From positions 452,286,077 through 452,350,076 of the forward strand of contig CM066032.1 of the NCBI GenBank assembly GCA_033557465.1: a stretch of 64,000 nucleotides of DNA. The letters run 5' to 3'. The stretch is from Ichthyophis bannanicus. Lineage: Eukaryota > Chordata > Amphibia > Gymnophiona > Ichthyophiidae. Within the stretch, counting starts at the first letter, position 1. Each line of letters opens with the position of its first letter. A program made the position numbers and the translations under genes. Positions 32,556 through 44,241 of this stretch are shown piece after piece. The notes below the pieces were generated by a model. That model was not told the DNA's origin and did no database searches. It worked only from the letters and a program-made list of their open reading frames with translations.

Positions 32556-32710
32556 AAAGAGGGACATTGATAACTTGGATTTTTCTGAGGCAATGGAGGG
32601 TTAAGTGACTTGCCCAAGGCCACAAGGAGTGCAAGCAGGAATTGGACACTGGTCTCTGGGTTCCCAAGCCAGTGTCCTTAACCATTAGGCCACTCTTCCA
32701 CTGTTCACAA
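32556..32710 (-). mobile_element. CORE-SINE, head and CORE region
   Basis: The minus strand shows an A-box phrase TGGCCTAATGGTTAAGG at about 32678-32694, then a CORE-like block CCTTGGGCAAGTCACTTAACC and CTCCATTGCCTCAG. It is the same family as 2890-3115. Together with 29690-29778 it appears to form one SINE split by the hAT insertion. Confidence 0.6.
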
Positions 32711-33019
32711 TCTCTGGGGAGGAAGTTGTGATTCTTAGTTAAGGGTAATGCCTTGTGGCTCGGTTCAAGGCTAACAATGACAGCTCTAGAATGAGCCCTA
32801 GTGCATACCCTTCAACCCAGGAGTGTGACTGCAATGTCCAGATTAGTTATTTGGAGGGGGAGGGGGGGGGGAAGAAATATAAAATAAAGGAAACAAAATC
32901 CTGATAAATGAAAGTTTGTGGAGTCAGATGCCAGGCCTAGTTCAGACTGAACTAGAAATACAAACAAGCAGGAGAAAGCTGCCAAGTCAAATCCTCCCAC
33001 CAACAGTTTGTCCACAATG

Positions 33020-33071
33020 TAATTATTAACTTGCAATTATTTTTTTAGTGCTATCAAGTCAGTGTTGACTC
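33020..33071. mobile_element. CORE-SINE tail fragment
   Basis: AGTGCTATCAAGTCAGTGTTG followed by ACTCAT matches the tail of the SINE at 2890-3115. It ends at the left flank of the giant Harbinger-like element. Confidence 0.45.
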
Positions 33072-33074
33072 ATA

Positions 33075-33090
33075 GGGGCATGTTTACTAA
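33075..33090 (+). repeat. Left terminal inverted repeat
   Basis: GGGGCATGTTTACTAA is identical to the complement of 60633-60648. The next bases diverge, apart from a shared tendency to GCGGG/GCGC. Confidence 0.75.
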
Positions 33091-33229
33091 CAGGCCGGTA
33101 AAGTGCGGGTCGCGGTAGAGTGAGTGTGCCGTATAAGGAGTGGGCGTTCCGTCCTGAAGAAGAAAAGCCGTGATTGACAGATGCGCTAAGGTGCGCGGCG
33201 CCCGTGTGCGCTCCGCACCTTACCGCAAA

Positions 33230-33930
33230 TGAGAGCCGAACGGGAGGCATATGTGTCGCGCTGATCAAACAGAAGGACAGAGCCACAGCACAATGGTTGA
33301 AGCACTGACCAATGGTGCAGGGAGCAGGGGTTCGAAACCACACAATGCGCAATGGCTCGCTGAGGTGTTAGTTTATGAGGCAGAGGAATACTGGGCCAAA
33401 TAAAGCAGCCCGCTGAGTTTTGTTTTGGCACACATCAAAACTGGACGGGATAAGGAGGCGCGCTGATGTTTTTATGCGACATTTGAATGCTGGGCGGCAT
33501 AAAGCGTCGCGCTGATGTTATCTGGCGGCATATTACTACTGGGCGGCAGAAGGCGGTGCGCCGGTTACGGCGGCAATCGCATAATGGAAGGTATAAGTGG
33601 GGCGCTGATGTGCAAACAGAAACACAGAGCCACAGCACAATGGTTATAGCTCCCACCAATGCTGCAGGGATCAGGGGTTCAATCCCCACAGTGACTAATG
33701 CAGACTGCTGTGTGCTGTGTAATGTTAGGAGGCTGATATATAATGGGTGGCATAAGGCGGTGGTATGCTGGGCAGAGAGCGTTGCGCTACTGTTTTCTGA
33801 GTCATGTCAATACTGAAAGGCATAAGTGACGTGCTGATGTGCAAATCAGAGAGCAAAGCTGCAGCACAATGGTTACCACACCAACCAATGCTGCAGGGAT
33901 CAGGGGTACGATACCCAACAGTGCAAAATG
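33230..33930 (+). repeat. Three tRNA-like modules near the left end
   Basis: Each module has an A-box-like CAGCACAATGG (33286-33296, 33633-33643, 33862-33872) followed 30-40 bp later by a B-box-like GGTTCGAAACC or its variant (33329-33339, 33676-33686, 33905-33915). Each is preceded by a GCTGATSTGCAAA-like phrase. The modules resemble tRNA or tRNA-derived SINE promoters. They cannot be drawn as a complete cloverleaf, so I do not call functional tRNA genes. Confidence 0.55.
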
Positions 33931-36900
33931 AAGATAGCTGGCTGAGGCAGTAGCTGTTAGGGGTAATATTGTTTTAGGAGTACCGTATTGTATATATGTA
34001 GAATCATAACCGATAGCAAATACACTCGCAAAGCAGTGTAACAGAACGTCGCCCATAGGTTAATGCAGAGGGCACATGTGAAAATGCAATGTCCGCCATG
34101 GCACCCTACAATGTTGGTGAAAGTGTAGCCAAGTGTGCTATATGAGGCAGGGTAAGGTGAGAGCACTGTCCCAGATGGCAGCAGTGTGCATTGTAACGTA
34201 TGGGAAATGTAAGTCGGTGTGTTGACCAAGGTCTGCCATACCTGATTTGGCAGGGAGGGGCTGCAGACAGGGGCAGGCGACTGATATGAACAGGGGATTA
34301 GAGTGTATCTTATCTTGTAAACTGCCCTATTCCCGTTGGAGTACTACAGCTCCATTAAACTCATGCTCTGGGGAAGAAGCCAATACTCCTCTGTTGTGAA
34401 TGCTGACAACTTGTGCAGATAGTGAATGATGGAGGGGTGATCATGGTTTGAATGTTCCAGTGAATAAGGTTGGCAGAGGTATGTCAACTGTCTGTGTGCA
34501 ACTGTACAGCAATCTGTGATGCTGTCTCAAAAGAACTACCCCCTTGTGCCAGATATTAATGCACCTTTTATGGTGTTTCAGAAGGCACACACGTTGCTAG
34601 GAAATGAAAACCTCATTCTCCACAAAGGCCATGTGGAAAGGCTGTCAACTCCCAAGACACTATTGTATGTAACCCATAAGCTGTGTCAATCAAAGGCATG
34701 GCAAAAGATGCCCCAAGGATGTAGAGATGAACCCAGAAACGTAACCCAGTAGCACTAACATCCCTCAGTTGGAATGGCAAAGGAGGTATGTGGCAAACCC
34801 ACACGTAACACAAGCACTGCACAGAGCTAAAACACAAAAAACAATACAAAAGTAAAAGAGGGATGAAGATCAGTTGCTGAACTGCAGAAATCATCCCCAA
34901 CCCATGTGGCACCCATTAAAATGGACAACCCAGTTGAGGGTACAATATGCTCACAGCACACATCAGTACATATATGACCCTCAAACAAATGTTAAACACC
35001 TTTTATGGAAAAGCATACAAATATAAGACACCACACAGGAAGCACACTAATGACCACTACCACAAATCACAATGGCTAAACCGGCATGCCACACCAACAA
35101 TGTGAGCTCCTTAGCAAAGACTGCAGAAAGAAAGAGTGCAGTCCATTAAACAAACCGCCTGCTGACTGTCAGGACAAGCAAACACCAAAAAGTAAGCATG
35201 ATGAAATGCACATGCAGAGCTGCTAATTACTCATACAATTGCAGTCTGTATTTGTGATGTGGTGCACATGTGCACACACAATGAAATGTTCTGCAGTGGA
35301 TACAGCATGCAAAAGAGGGGAAAAATATACCACAAGGGCAACAGAGGACGGTATGTGGAATATGTTAATAATTTGGATCAGGACATGAGAAAGTTCCACA
35401 TGTAATCATGTGTAACACACAACACCTGAATCACAGAAAACCAAAACCCCCTGATGTGTTGCCATGTAAACACCCTAAAGTGGGACACCTCTGAAACGAA
35501 ATAATGTGATGGCTAAGCAGCACACAGGATGCACCTTGACGTACAGTGAGGAGAGAGAAGGGTGTATGTAGAGGTGAGGAACCTGCTGTTACCTCATGGT
35601 ACAGTCAGCAGATTAGAAAACAAAGGATATAGCACATGTGCTAATCAAAACAAAAACATACAGAGTAGAAACACATGACTGTAGCCACTCCCAGAAACAG
35701 TACACTGAGTACACAGTAACACACTGAGCACACTGAGCCAAGCATACTAAGCACACTGTGTGGCAACCGTGAATACCCAGTGAGGTTACATGTGTCTGCC
35801 AGATACACAGCTGTCACTGTACAAGGATGCGAGCACAGGTGGCACATGTACATGTGTGGCAAATGGCCCCAGACAAGTGTTAATGTGATCAAAGAGAGAA
35901 GGACTAACCTACTGTTAACAAAATGGCCTTGGACCCAAGCAAACACTGATCAATTCCCACTAGCACCCCATGTGGCCTAGGTCAAGTCATGTAACCCCTC
36001 ATTACCGTGGAACAAAGACCAGTTAATCCTCATCCAATGATATTGACAAAATAAACAATGCAGTCCCTGGGTCACAAAGACGCAGGACTGAGAAACAGGC
36101 AATGCAATGTGTGCCTTTGTATCACCCTGCTCAATCACCAAAAGAGCCACATGTATGTGGAATAAATATCTTTATTTGGTATACACATCACAAATAGTGT
36201 AGTCAGTGCCATCATAATATGAAGGTGAGTGCATCTCTGATGGAATATTGAAACCCCTCTAATAGGGCATAAATCTAACTCACACAGAAAAGTTAATTCA
36301 ACCACCACAAATGAAGAGCATGAGATATAATGTGCAGCCACTGCATACAATGCACTGGGCAGCAGACCCCCAGCCCCTACCTGATTCTGCATGCTGCAAA
36401 GGTGTAATGCACATATGAGTGCATGTAGAGAGTTGGCGCTGCATATTGAGGACACAACACACATCATGTGTCCCTCAAACCATATCCATCTTGCAACACA
36501 GGAGACAACCAAACCAAAAAAGCCTATGTTGAGAAAATGTTTTATTGTGAAAATCACGCTGGGAAAGTAATGTGTGTGGTCTCACATAATGTCTGAGCTA
36601 GGAATCAAAGCTGCAACAATGTAGACACAAACTCTCCTCAAAATCACAATGAGTATATGCAACAGGTAGGACAGGCACATGAACACAAACAAAATACAAA
36701 CTCAACTACCTTCCCAAACCTATACATATACCACCATGAAGGAGGTGGCCCTGCAACCTTTTCAGAGTAGACAGTGTTTGGCCACATATAACATAATACA
36801 TGGAATGCACAATTGACGAAGTGCAACGGTGACCCACATTGCCACACTGCAAACATCATGTCGCAATGTGAGTGTCTCTACCACAGGGCATAGCCTGGAC

Positions 36901-39900
36901 TGTGCACATGGGAAATGCAAGGTGTTGACATACATGCAGACTGTCACGTCTGCACATCCAACAAACACAATAAGCAGCATCTGAACAAGGAAATGAGGGC
37001 CAAACATCCTATACGGAGCCACAAAGAAGTCTGAGGTCCACATGTTTTGTCTCACAAACATAGTCCGTCATATGCAAAAGCACCATCCACAGTGCAACAT
37101 GAGACAGTGATGCCACACATGCACGTAAACACCCTTGTCACATTGACCACATTAATTAAAGATGGTCGTGTGTCCAAAATCATTGTTGAGGTTACACTTG
37201 TAGCATGTGCATGTGGAAAGCAGGTGGACATACACAATAGGAGTGCTCCATCGTTGGCTGTATGGCGCAAACATGGGTGTATGCTTGATTAGGAAGAAAA
37301 AGATGAGGGTATCCTGGGTGGCATGTCACACCCAGGGCCAAAACGTAACAATACTAAAACTGTGTTCGAATGGATCAGCTGCACTATCCATGTCATTTGC
37401 TGCTGCACACGGGGGGAACACTGCCAAAAGTAACAATACTATGTGCAATCCAACAGGTGAGGTTAATAGTGTTCCACCAAATATGGCTAGGAATAGTCAA
37501 GCGTGACATGTCAACATTCCACTGTCTTTGAAAGTTCATGTGTGTTCTCAACAATGAGCAGGACTCCCTGCAGAAACATCACACAAACAGTGCAGAGAAC
37601 ACCTCTGTAATGGAGAATTAAGTAGCTTAATAGTAATACTGTCCATCGCAGTCATATGTCTCACTCGCAGAGGTAAAACATCCAATGGGGCACTTTCTGG
37701 TGTAAAATGTCTATGGTGTTGTTTCTTCAAAAGGTGGGTGATGGTGACACCAGATGCACTGTAATAGATGTGTCCGGTATGTACTCAGCCCTGTGTCATG
37801 AGAGGATACGTATGTTCTTGTGAGCCACCTATGAAAAACACCACACAATGCACACCGTTACACCTTTGCAAATGCACAAGAAAGGTATGTGAAACCACAC
37901 AGTACATTACTCAACAAAACATTGGTCATGACATCATTAATCCGAAACACACACATGGGTAAAACATGGGTATGGTCATGTCCATGCTCGTGTCACACAG
38001 GTGTGTCACAGCTACACACGACATGCATCTGTTTATGTGCACATAGAGGAAACATTATATGCATATAAGACAATTATGATTCATCAACAGGTAAACATAG
38101 ATACAAATCTGCAATTAACAAATGTGCAACTTACCTTGTGTGTGCATCAGGTGTATGTCAGCAATCCATGAACCACTACACAGCAATAAGAGGTGACAGT
38201 GAAGGCAGAGAATCTCAGCAGTCCGTGTACAAACAAAAGGTCAAGCCGCTGCTGATGCATGTCCACATTATGGTCATATCTGAAAATAAATAAAGGTGAA
38301 CATCAGTGGTGACTCAGAACACAAGACACATTTTGTCGCACACCACACAACACATGTTGATAATACGCATAAGGTAAACAGCACTACGGAACACATACCA
38401 CAGTCACAACTGCCCCCCAGGTGCACAGTCCCCTCACAGTACATGATAATGTACTATGCCTGAAGAGTGTCTCATCACACAGGCAACCTGTAATCACCCA
38501 CACACAAAGTATGCATATTTCTGCAGTCCAGCTGCAACACATGGCCTGTATGTGTCCAAGTGGACCTTTAGACATATAAAGGCCCCGTGAACCGGCAATA
38601 ATACCCTGTTGTTGGCTTATGGTACAATGTTGGGGTAGGGAGCAAGTGCAGGCAAACCAAATACAAACCTTAAATACACACACATGCAGATATGCTGTAA
38701 CTGTCACATATACAGTGTGGCACAGGACATGCTGAACACAAACACATGGGGATATGTGTGACAACAGCAAGGGATGGGTGATGGAGCCTGAAGTGAAACA
38801 CAAAACAACACACCATCTGCCCAATATGATGGAGCAATGAAGATATGTTTTCCACATGACCCCAGGCACACACAATCTCCCTGTACATCCACCTACCCCA
38901 ACGCAAAGCATATTGGGTGATGTTCAGTCACATGCCAATCCAACACATCAACAGCATCTGAATAAACTATGTCCTGTGCATTGGGAAACACAACAGTAAC
39001 AAACATGTCATGTTCTACAAGAGTATCACACACTGCACCTTCCTGTCCACAACTCTCATACCCCACACCATCACCTAATGTCTGACTGCTCCCTATCACA
39101 ATGTATAGATCTCTCACATGTGAGAGGCAGCACAGAGTTGTAGGAGGCTATCCTCAGGTGTCCATAATCAATCCTGTCCCCATCGTACCTCTGTGTTGTT
39201 GTACAGAAAGATCAACAGACATGTCAGAAACCACCATGTTTGCACCTCATCACAAAGTACAGACGAGTCACACAGATCCACTATATTGGCAACAATGCCC
39301 CCTATCTTTGTGTAGGGGTGTGTCAATGTTGAATGCAAAGTCGCTTACAATTCTGGAAACACATATGGAATATGCACGAGTGTCTCATGTATGCAGGGAA
39401 CAAATACATATCCTGGTGTGTAGATGTCATACCTTGAATCATAGTGACAGCTATTTGCTGATGATCTCCACAGATAGCTGTCAATGTGTGCGTCATGTCA
39501 TTAAAACACCAATGGCATGTATATTTTTTACGCAAACCATGATGGCTGCATGCCATCACACTGTGTGTCATTGAGAATGTCAACGCATGGATAGCCAATA
39601 TGTGTACCTCAGAGAAACAACTCTCACATATGTCTGGTTTTCCTTGCCAACATAATCCTCCCCTTCCCTGTCCGACTATCTATGCAATCTATGTAATGTG
39701 GACTGTACTATCCTACACTGCTCACATACCCAGCCTGTAGCTGAGGCATGATGGCATATGTTGAGAATTTATCAGCAAGATATGCCATGTACTCCCTGAG
39801 AATTCTGCACAACCATAAGCCACCAACACATTCTGTGCTCATCCTGCCCACTGTAACGCACCCCTCGCTGATATGGGGTAGGTTATCCTCTGTATCTGTG

Positions 39901-40530
39901 TACATATGTAGCACTGTACCTAAGGTCAATTCGCCTACATGTAAATGTGGCAATACTACCTCTCTGGCTGGACAATGCTCAGATCCCCATCCTATAACAT
40001 GTCCATGTCATGGCTTTCTGGTGCAGTATACATTCCGACACACTGTAGGGTGACATTAACACCCTACACATAGATACCCTAATATCCGCAGAAACTACTA
40101 CTAAGCATCTGTCCTGTGATATGTATGTCCTGATACGGCCATAATAACAAAGCAACACATAGCCAGCTGACAGGAGTGTAAGAACCAAATGTACACCCCA
40201 AAGGTGAAACATATAAATTCAACCCACTGGACTAATGTCCCCAAACGTGGACTGGTCTCACACTGTGAACATCTCACCATATGGCTAACACTGTTATCCA
40301 CCCATATCATCACAAAACATCATTTGTGCTCAACAACAACAACAGGTGCTAACACAGGCAGCCACTAACTGTAATTTTAACCTTAAAAATCACACACAGC
40401 CGTATGAGCAACCACCCACATCATCTGGCACCAAATGCTGTTGTGTACTGGCCACATTGTTTGTGCCTCACACATGCCTATATGTGAGTTGTGAATTAGC
40501 ACTAAAATACTAATGTGGTGTCACATACAA
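33931..40530. other. Interior of the giant element, no recognised gene
   Basis: Long CA/TG-rich DNA with very frequent CACATG, ACACA and TGTGTG phrases. ORFs are short, rich in Cys, His and Val, and overlap on both strands. Possible poly(A) signals on the minus strand occur (TTTATT at 36171-36176 and 36540-36545), but no exons were identified. Confidence 0.5.
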
Positions 40531-40531
40531 A

Positions 40532-43219
40532 TCATATCCTGACATAAACTGTAACTGCTGTAAACATAACACACATAGGATTAAAAAGCTGTGTGGGTAG
40601 GTAATACGCACATGAGAAGATCTCTCCAATCAACCTCCGTCTGACTGCTGTGCCATCCTGTGTGTCACCACTGGCACGTACAGGGGGGCACATTGGATCT
40701 TGCTCCAGATCCTCATTAATCTCTGCAGGGATATTGTGCCTGAGAGCAATGTTGTGCAGGATGCAACAGGCTATGATTATCTCTGCAACAGTCCTTGGCT
40801 GATACTGTAAGGCCCCGCCTGACCTATCCAGACACCTGAAGCGACTTTTCAACACGCCAAAGGTACGCTCGATGACTGAGCGGCTGGAGGCATGGGCCTC
40901 ATTATACCTCCGCTCTGCACGTGTCCGTGGCTGACGTACAGGGGTCAGCAGCCAGGGGCGACACCCATATCCTGCATCACCTTGGAAATAAAAAGAAATG
41001 TGCGTGTCAATATTCAACATAACTGACATATGTTAAGATGTAGTAACCCTACACAAAACAAATCCTGACATCAACATATAACCGAACAATTAATGAGCTG
41101 TAAAAAACACATATGCTGTTAGAAAAGGAACACATAGCCTAGAAAGTAAGTACACTCATGGGAAATACCCCAACAGTTCCATCTATACTGTAACATATTG
41201 TGTGTGTGTGTGTGCGCGACATGGGTATTGTAATGCATTGACTGTCCACATTGGCACCCCTGCCAATGAGAGACGATAGTAACGATTCACGTGTCACATG
41301 TTCATATTGTATGTCTGAACAGTAACCTAGGTAAAATATGCTGCCATGAGAGGGTGGGGAAAAAAACAGAACATGTATGCCATGGAGGCTGGTGATAATG
41401 TGAACCATATCACCTAGATGCATCCTGTCCTGTACGGGCAACATATCTAGATCTCATACTCTGTGTCCTTATGCTGTATATTGCTAAACATAAATTGTTT
41501 AAATACCAATCCTGTGCACTGTGTCTATCCTGGGAACATCCCACTGAAGGTGGGGTCTGCAAACCTGCACACTGTACTACTCATGTCTTAACCTCATAGA
41601 GATACACATCGGTACATTACCGTCATGTGTAGCTGAAAACAATACAACTCTGTATGCACACACATAGCCCACAGCTTCAGGCATCCCCTTTCCAATATGT
41701 TAAACTACATGAGGATCACTGGCCAATATGTGGCTAAATCATGATCATCTACAGTAGGCCAAGGTACTAGCACCAAATATACTTCGTTACACCCCTGCTG
41801 TGACATAGGCCAAATGCGTGACCATACATATCCACACGAGTGCTGCTAGCTGGAAAGGGCAAAAGCATACATCAGATATTCCCAAAAAACCCCTCATATT
41901 ATATACTGGCTCCTGGGTAGCAACAACAGTCCAGAGTGAGTGTGTGAACCCCACACACACATGAGAAGGGTTACCTGTATGGATGAGCAATTATCACAAG
42001 GTTAAATGACATACAAGCATTATTTGGCAATGACCCATCATGATACGTGCATATGAGGGCCAAACCCCCCCCCCTCAGAATGTGTGCAGTTGATATTACC
42101 ACACACTATGAGGGATTGTGCAACAGCCTAGCCACATGCACAGGGGTGTTGTCACCTGCACACCATGTGAATGTCTGGATCATATAATGCTAGGAGTCTG
42201 ATGGTCTATGTTTGTTTGTAGCTGCTGTATGTGTACGTCTATACCCCTGTAATAATCTAAAGATACAACAGTCCCCAAACAAACATTGCTCATATGTTGA
42301 TCTAAGTTTATGGTTTTAAACGAGTTTGCTAGCTATGTGAGTAGACATAAAGAAAGTTACAAACACATACATACATTACGACACATGACATACTCACCCA
42401 GCAAAATACAGTCCCCATAACGTCCGCCCTCAAATTGTGTGAAGATTGCCGAGTGATGCAGGATATAGGAGTCATGGGTGGACCCTGGAAACCTAGGGAC
42501 CACATTCAGAATATGCAGATTAGCATCACATACAACCTGAACATTCAGGGAATGGTAGTGTTTGCGGTTGCGAAACGCCACCTCCCTGTCTCTAGGCGGG
42601 ACCAGGGCAACATGTGTGCAATCAATAGCTCCCATCACGTGTGGTATCCCTGCTAATGTCTCAAAGGCCTGGTTCAGGGTCCCCCATTGTTGCCTAGTGT
42701 GGGGAATGGCTATGTAATTCCCCACCCGGCTGACCATGGCACGCAGTACGTGGTGGAGACATCGTGAGAAGGATGGGCGGCTCATGCCACCCACTGCAGC
42801 CACAGATGACTGGAAACAGCCAGAGGCAAAAAAATGTAAAGCAGCAAGGAGCTTGACTAAACCTGGTATTGCATGGGACCGATCAGTCAGGGCTCGAGGT
42901 CAGGTCTTAAATCCTCATAAAGCTCCCTAATAGCCCTTGTGCTCAGTCGGTACAGGGAGATGACCTGGTCCTCACGCATGCCCTGGAGCTGTGCCCTGGG
43001 CCTGTAGAGGCGTGGCTGCCGAGCCTGCACCTCGGCACGCCGTCTGTGCCGTGAACGCACAGCACATGGCTGGACCACCTCCACAGCTGCAGGTCTGAGT
43101 TGCTGCGGGACTACACCCATGCCCTGTGCTGCAGCCCCGTGGACACCATCTCCCCTGTCCGGCAACCGCAGCATCTGCCCACCACTCAGGACACATGCAT
43201 AAGCATATATTGCTGCCAT
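40532..43219 (-). CDS. HARBI1-like DDE transposase, two exons, one apparent frameshift
   Basis: The gene encodes the PIF/Harbinger nuclease that cuts and joins element ends. The proposed start is ATG at 43217-43219. Exon 1 is 43219-42398 and exon 2 is 40980-40532, with donor GTGAGT (42392-42397) and acceptor TTTCCAAG; the phase is consistent and joins CILLG to DAGYGCRPW. Motifs: RLYRPRAQLQGM near the N-terminus, a helix-turn-helix-like MSRPSFSRCLHHVLRAM, GAIDCTHVALVPP (first Asp), RFPGSTHDSYI, GDAGY (Asp) and SVIERTFGVLKSRFRC (Glu), then ACCILHN. A single missing base near 42890 (between DLEP and TDRSHAIPG) breaks exon 1. With one added base, the exons total 424 codons including the stop, a normal family length. 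Decay or an assembly error are both possible. It is divergent from the Myb gene at 44242. Confidence 0.85.
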
Positions 43220-43436
43220 AAACTCCTCCCGTCCCACTACCGAAACACACTCTAACAACCACACAAACTCTAACAAACACACAAAACACACTATACAGTA
43301 TCCAAAAGTAAAAACAACAACTGACAATACACACACAACACAATATAATAAGCAATACAAACACCAATACAATCCGCTAGTACAACTGCATAGACGTTCG
43401 TTCTTCTCCACACCAACCACACTCCTCCTGCTCTTC

Positions 43437-43860
43437 CTCTACAACCCTCAACGTGGGTAATGTTGTGATGGTAATATATGTTATTCTGGGGTGTGTGGTT
43501 TGCGCACACTGCGCATGCGCAGTTGATCGCATGCGATGCCCGTTGGTGGCACGCGTGCGCCACTCTACGCATGGGCGTCGGTCAGTGCGTGCCCACACGT
43601 ATGTGCGCCGGCGTGAACATGCGCACAAAACACAGACACCCATGCGGTAGTCGTTGTAGTGCGCATGCGTACTGCGACACATGCGCAGTACAGTGTCTCA
43701 GGGCGCATGTGCGTTTGTCCGCGTACGGCCACCCATGCGTTGGCGAGCACGCGCCCAACGCACGAGCGTCACGCCCGCCCAATTGCGCATGTGCAATGGA
43801 AGACACATGGCAATACACTATAAATAGGCCTGCACACGTGCATCACGTTGAGGGTTGAGA
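43437..43860. promoter_or_regulatory. CpG-rich divergent promoter of transposase and Myb genes
   Basis: This is a ~420-bp CpG island-like block in otherwise CpG-poor DNA, between the start of the transposase (43219, minus) and the Myb gene (44242, plus). It holds a perfect NRF1-type palindrome, TGCGCATGCGCA (43510-43521), and several near copies (43661-43670, 43679-43688, 43701-43710, 43784-43793). TATAAATA lies at 43819-43826 on the plus side. The edges are inverted copies: ACAACCCTCAACGTG at about 43441-43455 and CACGTTGAGGGTTGAG at 43842-43857. This suggests symmetrical transcription starts. Confidence 0.6.
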
Positions 43861-44241
43861 AAGGAGTCACAGTTAGAGAGAGAGGGTGTCATAGATAAAG
43901 TCTGAAACAGAGACAGTGGTGGGACTACTGCACAGGAAAGAAGCACAGTGAGGGATAACAAAATCTATAGGTAGAGAGGCTGTGGTGGGAGTAGTCCAGA
44001 GGAAGGAGGGAGAGAGTCAGTCCAGGGAGTACGGCAGCGGAGAGAGGCAGTGTAAGATAGTCAGGAGCAGAGTAGATTCCTCACCTTGTGCTAAGATAAT
44101 ATTTCTGTTCCCTTTGTTAATGTGTCCTTTACTGTGTCCTGTACTGTAACATTCTGTAAGTCTGTATTGCATGCTGTGTATTGTTCTGTTTTGTTTAAGT
44201 GAGTGCTGTTCTGTTGAAAGGAGCATTTAAAACATACAGAG

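Noticed and set aside
33282..33345. Functional tRNA gene
   Set aside because: The A and B boxes are present, but I could not form a convincing acceptor stem or anticodon arm, and the two sister modules vary in the B box.
42972..43367. Separate Cys-rich membrane-like protein upstream of the transposase
   Set aside because: It is an out-of-frame shadow of the transposase N-terminus and of CA-rich upstream DNA.
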